NCBI GenBank assembly: GCA_031426915.1
Contig: JASJPB010000035.1
Span: 4,768-68,767 of the forward strand
Direction of reading: 5' to 3'
Length of the DNA: 64,000 bases
Source of the DNA: Sulfurimicrobium sp031426915
GTDB lineage: Bacteria > Pseudomonadota > Gammaproteobacteria > Burkholderiales > Sulfuricellaceae
Positions 16,038 to 23,528 of this stretch are shown piece by piece; position 1 is the stretch's first letter; every line of letters starts with the position of its first letter. The position numbers and the translations under genes were made by a program. The notes below the pieces were generated by a model. It did not search any database and had not been told where the DNA came from. It saw only the letters and a list, made by a program, of their open reading frames with translations.

Positions 16038-17105
16038 ATGGAACCCATCGAAAACAGAAGACATTTTCTGAAAAATATCGGCATCGGCACGGCCGGCCTG
16101 GGCTTGGGCATTTCCATGCTGAGCCTTATCTACCAGCGCGAGGCGGCAGCCGTGGGCGAACAAGGCCACGAATTCCACATGAAAGGGACGGTCGATTTCA
16201 AGGGTTTTTCCGCCAGGGAAATCACCCCTAACGACGAATTCTACGTCACCAGTTATTCGTCGCGGGTGCCAGACATCGATCCGGCGAAGTATCGCCTGCG
16301 CATCGACGGCATGGCAGGCAAGCCCTACGTACTCACCCTCGATGAACTGTCCGCGATGCAGGACAAGGCGGAATACGTCACCCTGGAATGCATCGGCAAC
16401 CCGGTCGGCGGCGACGCCATCGGCAACGCTTTCTGGGAAGGCGTGTCGCTGGCAAGAATACTGAAACAGGCGCAACCGGGCGCGGGGCTGGTCAAGATCG
16501 CCTTCCATGCCGAGGACGGCTACAGCGACAGCATCCCCTACGACCTCGCCCTGTCCGGCGACGTTTTCCTGGCCTTGCGCATGAACGGGGAAGCCCTGCC
16601 TCCGGTGCACGGCTACCCGCTACGCGTCATCGCACCCGGCATCTACGGCATGAAAAACGTGAAATGGCTATCCCGGATCGAACTGCTCGATCACGATTTC
16701 AAGGGCTACTGGGAAAAACGCGGCTGGTCCGACGAGGCGGTGATCCCCATCAAGTCCCAGATCCTGATGCCCATGAACGGAAAGACCATCCCGCCCGGGC
16801 ATTACGTCATCGGCGGCATCGCCTTCGCCGGCAGGCACGGCATCAGCCAGGTCCAGGTCTCGCTCGACGACGGCAAGACCTGGCAGGCCGCCGAGCTGAA
16901 GCCGCCGCTCTCGCGCTGGGCATGGACCCTGTGGCGCTACGACTGGATGCCGGAACGGGCGGGAAACTTCAGCATCCGGGTACGCGGCAAGGATAAAGCG
17001 GGAAACACGCAGGAGTCGCCCTCCCTGTTCGCCCGGCTTACGGGCAGCTTTCCCGATGGCGCCAAGGGCGTGCACGGCGTGAACGTGACGGTGAGGAAGG
17101 GGTGA
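16038..17105 (+). CDS. Tat-exported molybdopterin oxidoreductase, sulfite oxidase family
   Basis: A 355-residue periplasmic enzyme. The N-terminus has a twin-arginine signal (RRHFLKNIG with a following hydrophobic stretch), meaning export after folding with cofactor. The molybdopterin domain carries LECIGNPVGG, whose cysteine is the Mo ligand of the sulfite-oxidase family. The C-terminal Mo-co dimerisation domain spans about residues 255-355. AAAGGA lies before the ATG. No cytochrome partner is adjacent. Sulfite is a reasonable substrate given dsrA in the same window, but YedY-like or other activities cannot be excluded. Confidence 0.88.
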   Translation: MEPIENRRHFLKNIGIGTAGLGLGISMLSLIYQREAAAVGEQGHEFHMKGTVDFKGFSAREITPNDEFYVTSYSSRVPDIDPAKYRLRIDGMAGKPYVLTLDELSAMQDKAEYVTLECIGNPVGGDAIGNAFWEGVSLARILKQAQPGAGLVKIAFHAEDGYSDSIPYDLALSGDVFLALRMNGEALPPVHGYPLRVIAPGIYGMKNVKWLSRIELLDHDFKGYWEKRGWSDEAVIPIKSQILMPMNGKTIPPGHYVIGGIAFAGRHGISQVQVSLDDGKTWQAAELKPPLSRWAWTLWRYDWMPERAGNFSIRVRGKDKAGNTQESPSLFARLTGSFPDGAKGVHGVNVTVRKG

Positions 17106-17135
17106 TTGACCCGTTGCGGCCTATCACCATGCGGC

Positions 17136-19691
17136 TCAAACATATCCAAAAGCAGCGGAAACAGGCTTCCTGTTCTCTCTGGAAGCTGCGGCCCGGATGA
17201 ATTTCAAGGCATCTTCGGCCGGCAGGGGCTTGCTGAAGAGGTAACCTTGCAGGTAATCGCACTGGTGCTGGACCAGGAAGTCGCGCTGGCCTTCAGTTTC
17301 GACACCTTCGGCAATCACCGCCAGGCCAAGGTTGTGCGCCAGGGCCAGGGTGGCGGCGCTGATTTCGGCATCGCTCGGGTCGGTTTCGATATCGCGGACG
17401 AAGGTCCGGTCGAGCTTCAGTACCTGGATGGGCAGGCGCTTGAGGTAGGAGAGCGAGGAATAACCGGTGCCGAAATCGTCGATGGCGAGGGAGATGCCGA
17501 GCTCGCGCAGGGCCTGCAGCTGGCTGATGGCGCGTTCCGGGTTTTCCATGGCAACCGATTCGGTGATTTCCAGTTCCAGATCGCTGCCTTTCAGGCCATG
17601 GCGTTTCAACAGGAGCGCCACGGACTGCACCAGGTCGGGGGAACGCAGCTGCTGTGCGGAGAGGTTGACCGCCATGCATATGCCTTCGATCCCTTCCGCA
17701 TGCCAAACGCTCAGTTGCTGACAGGCCTCCTCCATCACCCAGCTGCCCAGGGTTTCGATCAGGCCGGAATCTTCCGCGACAGGGATGAACTTGAGCGGCG
17801 GGATGTCGCCGAGCCTTGGGTGACGCCAGCGCGCCAGCGCCTCGACGCCGCTGATTCTGCCATCACGGGCACACACCTGCGGCTGGTAGTGCAGATGCAG
17901 CTGGTCTTCGCGTAGCGCCAGTCGCAAGTCATTCTCCAGCCCCAAGCGCTCGCTGGCGGCAGCATTCATGGCCGCGGTGAAGTATTGGAGATTGTTCCGG
18001 CCACGTTCCTTGGCGTGGTACATGGCTGTGTCGGCATTCTTCATCAGGGTCGGCACGTCTTCGCCATCGTTCGGGAAGACCGCGATGCCGATGCTGGGGC
18101 TGGAGTGCAGTTCGTTGCTTTCGATGCTATAGGGCTGGCCAAGCGCACGCAGGATCTTTTCGGCGAGTGGGGCGGCATCCATGTTATATCTCATGCCGGT
18201 GAGCACGACGACGAACTCGTCGCCACCCAGGCGCGCGACGATGTCGCTGTCACGTACGCTGTCCCGCAGCCGCCTGGCGACTTCGATCAGCAACAGATCG
18301 CCGACATGATGACCCAGGGTGTCGTTGATGGTCTTGAAGCGATCCATGTCGATGAAGATAACCGCCGCGCGCAAGTCGTCGCGGTGGGCGGAGAGCAGGG
18401 CCTGATCGAGGCGGTTTTCCAGGTTGTAACGGTTGATCAGGCCGGTGAGGGGGTCGTGATGGGCGAGATAATCGATGCGCGCCTCGTTCGCCTTGCGCTC
18501 GCTGATGTCGGAAAAGCTTGCGATGTAGAACATGAGGGCCTGCTCCGCATTGCGGATGGCGGAAATAGAGGCCCACTTGGGATACACCTCTCCCGTCTTT
18601 TTCCGGTCCCAAAGCTCGCCGCCCCAAAATCCATTGTCCTGCAGGCAGCGCCACATCTCCTCATATACGACCCTGGGCGTCTTGCCGCTCCCGAGCATCT
18701 TGGGATCCTTGTCCAGGACTTCGTCGAGGCTGTATCCGGTTTGCGCGGTGAAGGTGGCGTTGGCTTTGACGATTCGATTAAAACGATCCGAGATCAGCAT
18801 GGCCTCGCCGCTGCTGTCGAAAGCGTTGGCATACAGGCGCAGCTCTTCGGCTACCGTCTCGGCATCTTCACGGGCCTGTTCCAACTCGCCACGCCCGCGT
18901 GCGATGTTCTCGACCATGCCTCGCATGGCATTGGTGAGCTGCCCCACCTCGTCCCTGGCGTCTGAAGCAAGGTGATTCGAAAGGTCGCCAGCGGCGATCC
19001 GCTGCGACCATGCCAGCAGATCACCAATCCGTACGCTGGCCTGCCGCGAAACATAGAAGGCCATGCCGAGGAGCAGGGCACCCCCCAGGATGCCAATGGC
19101 AATGGTCATTTGCAGATTGTGATTGGCTGCGGCGACGAGATCCACGCGGCTGGCGGCAACTTCTTCGAAGGTGTCTCGTGTCAGGGTTTGCACGGCCTTC
19201 TGGATGTTCATGAGGTGCTGACTTTCGACCTGGGTCAGGACCTCGAAGGCTGATTCCTTTTCGAACTCGGCGCTGAGCCGTATGGCGTCGGCGATGCCTG
19301 CCAGGTACGCCGGGATGGCGTTGCGCAGGATGACGGCCTCCTGTTTTGCAGCTTGGTGCGCGGGCATGTCGCGCTCGGAAATGGCCGGCAAATAGGATTT
19401 GAACTGTTGCCCGATGCTGTCCAGATCGGTTCCGATCTGGTTCATGTCTTGCGCGCTTTCACTGGCGAGATGCTTGAGGCTCAAGGCCCGTATATTGGTG
19501 ACGCCCTTTTCGATGTCCTGCAGGATTTTGAGACGCTCACTGCCAGAAGAGTACATCTCACCCAGGGCCCCGACGGAATTCTCCAGCGCGAAGGCGGAGA
19601 CGACGATGGCGCTGACGCTGATGATTCCGACCACGACCATCGGGATGATCAGTTGCTGGAACAGTGAGCAATTCCTGAAGTGACGGAACAT
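17136..19691 (-). CDS. Membrane HAMP-PAS-GGDEF-EAL c-di-GMP enzyme
   Basis: An 851-residue protein with two membrane helices (about 12-35 and 188-208) around a helical periplasmic sensor, HAMP (about 208-265), PAS (about 285-395), GGDEF (about 405-565) and EAL (about 580-830). Both catalytic cores look intact: ARLGGDEF with RDSD at the I-site, and EALARW plus DDFGTGYSS and the metal-binding ELEITES. It may make or degrade c-di-GMP. A ModA-like binding protein gene lies 56 bases upstream on the same strand, so ligand sensing through the periplasm is plausible. Confidence 0.93.
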   Translation of the reverse strand: MFRHFRNCSLFQQLIIPMVVVGIISVSAIVVSAFALENSVGALGEMYSSGSERLKILQDIEKGVTNIRALSLKHLASESAQDMNQIGTDLDSIGQQFKSYLPAISERDMPAHQAAKQEAVILRNAIPAYLAGIADAIRLSAEFEKESAFEVLTQVESQHLMNIQKAVQTLTRDTFEEVAASRVDLVAAANHNLQMTIAIGILGGALLLGMAFYVSRQASVRIGDLLAWSQRIAAGDLSNHLASDARDEVGQLTNAMRGMVENIARGRGELEQAREDAETVAEELRLYANAFDSSGEAMLISDRFNRIVKANATFTAQTGYSLDEVLDKDPKMLGSGKTPRVVYEEMWRCLQDNGFWGGELWDRKKTGEVYPKWASISAIRNAEQALMFYIASFSDISERKANEARIDYLAHHDPLTGLINRYNLENRLDQALLSAHRDDLRAAVIFIDMDRFKTINDTLGHHVGDLLLIEVARRLRDSVRDSDIVARLGGDEFVVVLTGMRYNMDAAPLAEKILRALGQPYSIESNELHSSPSIGIAVFPNDGEDVPTLMKNADTAMYHAKERGRNNLQYFTAAMNAAASERLGLENDLRLALREDQLHLHYQPQVCARDGRISGVEALARWRHPRLGDIPPLKFIPVAEDSGLIETLGSWVMEEACQQLSVWHAEGIEGICMAVNLSAQQLRSPDLVQSVALLLKRHGLKGSDLELEITESVAMENPERAISQLQALRELGISLAIDDFGTGYSSLSYLKRLPIQVLKLDRTFVRDIETDPSDAEISAATLALAHNLGLAVIAEGVETEGQRDFLVQHQCDYLQGYLFSKPLPAEDALKFIRAAASRENRKPVSAAFGYV

Positions 19692-19747
19692 TTAGCCCCG
19701 ACTGCCGTGCATGATTGAAGCTCGTGGCAATGTAGGCAACAGATGGA

Positions 19748-20518
19748 TCAACGCGCGCTCACATCAAAGCCTTCGGCTTGAAATATGTTCTTGACGGCAT
19801 TGCTTTGCATGAAATTGAGAAAGTCCGTGACTTCCGTGTTGCCTGCCGAGGCCTTGAGTGGCGCCATGAAATAGCGAATGGGTTTATGCAGGTTTTTTTT
19901 GACCGCGTGCAGCTGCCGCAGCTGATCGGTCAGATTGGTCCCGAACAATATGCCGACCGTGCTGGCGCTGGATGTGGCGAGCGAGTCGGCCAGCAACTCG
20001 ATGTTCTTTCGCGTTTGAATCTTGTCCTTGACCCGGTCCCACAATCCCGAGGCTTCGAGCGCTTCTTTTGCGTGGCGGCCAAACGGCGCGGTGCTGGGGT
20101 CTCCGATGAGGATGGTGGTGACCTTGTCTGAGGCCAGATCCTGCCAATCCAGACGTTGTATCGGGCTATTCTTCGGAGCTGCCACGACCAGGGCATTACC
20201 CCAGGGGCTCGTGACCCGGTTGCGGGTAACGAGGCCATTGTCGATGGCAAAATCCATCCATTCCTGGTCGGCGGAAACAAAAATGTCTGCACTCAACGCG
20301 CCACCCCTCAGTCCCTTGGCGAGCAGTCCGGACGACTTGCAGAGAAAGGTGAATTGAACGCTGTGGCTGGCGCGATACAAATCCCCGACCTTGTTCATGG
20401 CATCGCAGGTCGAATTGGCCACCACCAGTTTCAGCTCGCCTGCCAGCGCAATTGGAAAGAAGGAGGTGGCAGCGAACAAGGATAATGAAATGAACAGCCA
20501 ATGACGAAATGCATGCAT
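19748..20518 (-). CDS. ModA-like solute-binding protein without a transporter
   Basis: A 256-residue secreted protein with a signal peptide ending near ALAGE, followed by a type 2 periplasmic binding fold of the molybdate/tungstate-like class (the KSSGLLAKGLRGGALSADIF region and GDPSTAPFG). The start at MHAFRHW has AAGGG eight bases ahead; a longer frame from 20560 lacks a ribosome site. No permease or ATPase is near, and the next gene downstream is a GGDEF-EAL protein, so it is more likely a sensor component than a transporter subunit. Confidence 0.82.
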   Translation of the reverse strand: MHAFRHWLFISLSLFAATSFFPIALAGELKLVVANSTCDAMNKVGDLYRASHSVQFTFLCKSSGLLAKGLRGGALSADIFVSADQEWMDFAIDNGLVTRNRVTSPWGNALVVAAPKNSPIQRLDWQDLASDKVTTILIGDPSTAPFGRHAKEALEASGLWDRVKDKIQTRKNIELLADSLATSSASTVGILFGTNLTDQLRQLHAVKKNLHKPIRYFMAPLKASAGNTEVTDFLNFMQSNAVKNIFQAEGFDVSAR

Positions 20519-20824
20519 CTTGTCAGCCCTTCTTGAAAAACCTGCTGAATTATCATTCATTGATTTTCGAATAAATTGTTCTTAGGATGCCGCGCTGGAA
20601 ACCCAATCTGCATTTTTTATTGTACAGATTTCGTATGCGACCGTCTCATTTCATCGCGGGCCGCCAATTCAGGTCTGAGTCACGACACATGGGACGGAAG
20701 CGCACGCGCCCAGCAAAAGGCTGATGATTAGGGCAATAACCCGGCAGCCGTCATGGCATTTCCGTTGAAAAATTTTGTGACCCGACAGGAGCCATTCGGC
20801 ATCGACCTTCAATACAATAGAGCC

Positions 20825-21403
20825 ATGACAATACGATCCGTTCCCCTGCTTGCGTTCCTTGCCCTTTGCGGCTCCGCCGCCGCCTTCGAATTACCGTTCG
20901 CCGCCCGCGTCCAGCCCGCCATCGCCACGAGCGGGACGGTGCAAGTCGCCTTCTCCCCTGAAGACGATGCGGGTGAAATTATCGTCCAGGCCATTCGCGG
21001 CGCAAAAAAGCAGGTTCTGGTGCAGGCTTTCAGCTTCACCCACCGCAAGATTGCCGAGGCGCTGATCGAGGCCAGGCGCCGCGGGGTGGAGGTGCAACTT
21101 ATTGCAGACAGGGAGCAGGTAAAAAGAATGGAGCGTGGTCTCGTGCCGCAAATCGCCGCCGATGGGGTCCCCACTTTCATCGATTCAGATCATGACAGCG
21201 CGCATAGCAAGATCATGATCATAGACGCCGGCACGGCCCAGGCAGCGGTCATCACCGGCAGCTTCAATTTCACCCACGCCGCTCAATACAAGAATGCCGA
21301 GAACCTGCTCCTGTTCCGCGGCAACCCGCAGCTCACCCAGGCTTATCTTGCCAACTGGCAGCGTCACCGCGCGCACTCCAGACCGTTCGAAGCGCATCGT
21401 TGA
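20825..21403 (+). CDS. Secreted phospholipase D-family endonuclease, Nuc-like
   Basis: A 192-residue protein with an N-terminal signal peptide (hydrophobic to about residue 19, ending AAAFE). It has one HKD motif (HSKIMIID followed by GSFNFT and KNAEN), as in Nuc-type nucleases that dimerise to build one active site. The start chosen fits the signal peptide; an upstream in-frame ATG at 20753 would add 24 residues without function. It ends three bases before the MscS gene. Likely a periplasmic DNA-degrading enzyme. Confidence 0.87.
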   Translation: MTIRSVPLLAFLALCGSAAAFELPFAARVQPAIATSGTVQVAFSPEDDAGEIIVQAIRGAKKQVLVQAFSFTHRKIAEALIEARRRGVEVQLIADREQVKRMERGLVPQIAADGVPTFIDSDHDSAHSKIMIIDAGTAQAAVITGSFNFTHAAQYKNAENLLLFRGNPQLTQAYLANWQRHRAHSRPFEAHR

Positions 21404-21406
21404 ACC

Positions 21407-22675
21407 ATGCAAAACACCCTGGAAATTCGTAATCTTGTAACCGATCTCATCGTGGATCTGGAGCGAACCACTATCCAGTGGCAGCTTGCCGTGCTGGCAA
21501 TCAGCCTTGGCCTGGCCTGGCTGATTACCCACGTGATCCGCAAGCAGGTGCCGGTACAGGAAGGCGCGTGGAAAATCGGGCTGGGCGGCGTGAACCGCAT
21601 CATTTTCCCGCTCACCGCACTGCTGCTGGTGCTGGTGGGAAAAACCATTCTCCAGCACTGGCAGCATGTGAGCGCCATCAACATCGCAGTGCCTTTACTG
21701 CTGTCCCTGGCCCTGGTGCGGCTCGCGGTTTACATGCTGCGGCATATCTTCGCGCCCAGCGGCTGGCTGCAAACTTCCGAGCGCTTCATCGCCATCCTGA
21801 TCTGGAGCGGGGTGGCGCTACACATCACCGGCTTCCTGCCGGAACTGCTGCAAGTGCTGGACGACTTCAACTTCCCGATCGGAAAACACAAGATTTCCCT
21901 GCTCACCATCCTGAGCGGCCTGCTTTCCATCGCCGTAACCCTGCTGGTCGCACTGTGGCTCGCCACCACCCTGGAAAAGCGGCTGATGGGCGCAGCGCAT
22001 CTGGACATGAGCCTGCGCGTGGTGGTGGCAAAATTCATCCGCGCCATGCTGGTGCTGTTTGGCGTGCTGATCGCCCTGCCCCTGGCCGGGATCGACGTCA
22101 CGGTGTTGTCGGTGTTCGGCGGCGCGCTGGGCGTGGGCATCGGCTTCGGTTTGCAAAAGATCGCCAGCAACTACGTCAGCGGCTTTATCATCCTGCTCGA
22201 CCGTTCGATCCGCATCGGCGACCTGGTCACCGTGGACAACCGCTACGGTACGGTATCGAACATCACTTCCCGTTATGCGGTGCTCAAGGGCATGGACGGT
22301 ACCGAAGCCATCATCCCCAACGAAACCCTGATCTCTTCCACGGTGCTGAATCACTCCTACACCAGCCATGAGGTGCGGGTTGGCATTGCATTGCAGATCA
22401 GCTATGACAGCGCGCTCGAAACTGCCATGGAGATCATGCTCGACGCGGCGCGCGATCATCCCCGCGTGATACAGGAACAGTTGCCCAAGGTGTTTTTGAA
22501 GAATTTTGGCGACAGCGGCATCGAGCTCGAACTATCAATATGGATCAGGGATCCGGAAGAAGGTCAGCAGAACCTGCGTTCGGAAATCAATTTGCAGATC
22601 TGGAAACGCTTTCAGCAGGAGGGGATCGAAATTCCCTATCCGCATCGGGTGGTAAAACTGCTGCAGCAGGAATGA
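21407..22675 (+). CDS. Small-conductance mechanosensitive channel (MscS family)
   Basis: A 422-residue inner-membrane protein with about five to six helices. The pore helix and MscS beta domain are recognisable in the glycine/alanine-rich VFGGALGVGIGFGLQKIASN segment, then SGFIILLDRSIRIGDLV and the NETLISSTVLN loop. The C-terminal cytoplasmic domain is complete. It relieves osmotic stress by opening under membrane tension. The extended N-terminus is longer than in E. coli MscS. It is followed after six bases by the PilZ gene. Confidence 0.92.
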   Translation: MQNTLEIRNLVTDLIVDLERTTIQWQLAVLAISLGLAWLITHVIRKQVPVQEGAWKIGLGGVNRIIFPLTALLLVLVGKTILQHWQHVSAINIAVPLLLSLALVRLAVYMLRHIFAPSGWLQTSERFIAILIWSGVALHITGFLPELLQVLDDFNFPIGKHKISLLTILSGLLSIAVTLLVALWLATTLEKRLMGAAHLDMSLRVVVAKFIRAMLVLFGVLIALPLAGIDVTVLSVFGGALGVGIGFGLQKIASNYVSGFIILLDRSIRIGDLVTVDNRYGTVSNITSRYAVLKGMDGTEAIIPNETLISSTVLNHSYTSHEVRVGIALQISYDSALETAMEIMLDAARDHPRVIQEQLPKVFLKNFGDSGIELELSIWIRDPEEGQQNLRSEINLQIWKRFQQEGIEIPYPHRVVKLLQQE

Positions 22676-22681
22676 TCCAGG

Positions 22682-23377
22682 ATGGAACAGGAAACTCACA
22701 ATAACGGCAATTTTTTCGAGGAGCTCAAACTGCATGCCGGCGACCGGTTGCAGATCGAGATTCCCTCGACGCGACGCGATGTGCGCTACTTCACAACGCT
22801 AATCGGCTATGTAAAGGACCTCAGCGTACTGATACGCAACCCCGTCGTAAACGGGCTCTCGCTGCCCATGCGCGATGGCGAAACCCTGATCGTGCGGGGT
22901 TTTTCCGGGGTCGAGGCATTTTCCTTCGAAAGCAAGGTAGCGCGGGTCTGCCTGGCGCCTTTCCCCTACCTGCACCTGAGTTTTCCCCACACCATCACCA
23001 CCACCCCTGTTCGCCATGAGGTGCGTGTCAAGGTTAACATTCCGGTCAAGATCACACCAGGCGGAAGCGGCAAGATCAGCCACGCCAGCATTTCAAATGT
23101 CAGCGCCACCGGCATCCAGATAGAATCGGAAGAGGAATTTGGCGGGAAGGACGACGAAGTCACGGTTTCCTTCCATTTCAACATCCAGCCCAACGACTAT
23201 GAAGCGCACATCGAATCCGCTGCGGTGATCCAGAAAGTGACGCTACAGGATAGCCCTGCAGGAGGGATCGCCTTCCAGTATGGCGTGAAGCTGCTGGGCC
23301 TGCACAGCAGCCAGGCGATTCTGCTGCAGAACCTGATTTACCAGCAACTGCTGGAGAGTCACCACAACCTGGCGTGA
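22682..23377 (+). CDS. YcgR-like PilZ-domain protein
   Basis: A 231-residue protein with an N-terminal YcgR-like beta domain (about 15-105) and a PilZ domain (about 110-225). The c-di-GMP-binding RxxxR is RHEVR at about residue 115. The second motif reads SNVSATG, with Asn in place of the usual Asp of DxSxxG, so binding may be weakened. Such proteins act as flagellar brakes or other c-di-GMP receptors. The gene begins six bases after mscS, so channel and receptor are probably cotranscribed. It is a candidate target of the cyclases in this window. Confidence 0.85.
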   Translation: MEQETHNNGNFFEELKLHAGDRLQIEIPSTRRDVRYFTTLIGYVKDLSVLIRNPVVNGLSLPMRDGETLIVRGFSGVEAFSFESKVARVCLAPFPYLHLSFPHTITTTPVRHEVRVKVNIPVKITPGGSGKISHASISNVSATGIQIESEEEFGGKDDEVTVSFHFNIQPNDYEAHIESAAVIQKVTLQDSPAGGIAFQYGVKLLGLHSSQAILLQNLIYQQLLESHHNLA

Positions 23378-23395
23378 GGAAGGCAACACCGGTTT

Positions 23396-23426
23396 GATGG
23401 GTATCGCTACGCTCCACCCATCCTAC
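23396..23426. repeat. Palindromic extragenic repeat (GATGGGT type)
   Basis: An imperfect palindrome with arms GATGGGT and ACCCATC around the core ATCGCTACGCTCC. Elements of this kind are dispersed in intergenic regions of many proteobacteria. It sits between the convergent PilZ and alaS genes. Confidence 0.65.
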
Positions 23427-23465
23427 GGCCTAGGCGATGCCCCAAAATCCGCGCGACCGGAAAAT

Positions 23466-23501
23466 GTAGGTTGGGTTAGCCCCGCCGGGGCGTAACCCAA
23501 C
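23466..23501. repeat. REP-like palindrome (TTGGGTTA type)
   Basis: A near-perfect palindrome: TTGGGTTAGCCCCG pairs with CGGGGCGTAACCCAA around a one-base centre. This is a common dispersed extragenic element in betaproteobacteria. Placed between convergent genes, it may also act as a bidirectional terminator. Confidence 0.75.
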
Positions 23502-23528
23502 AAACCCAATCTTCCTACGCTGCATCGA

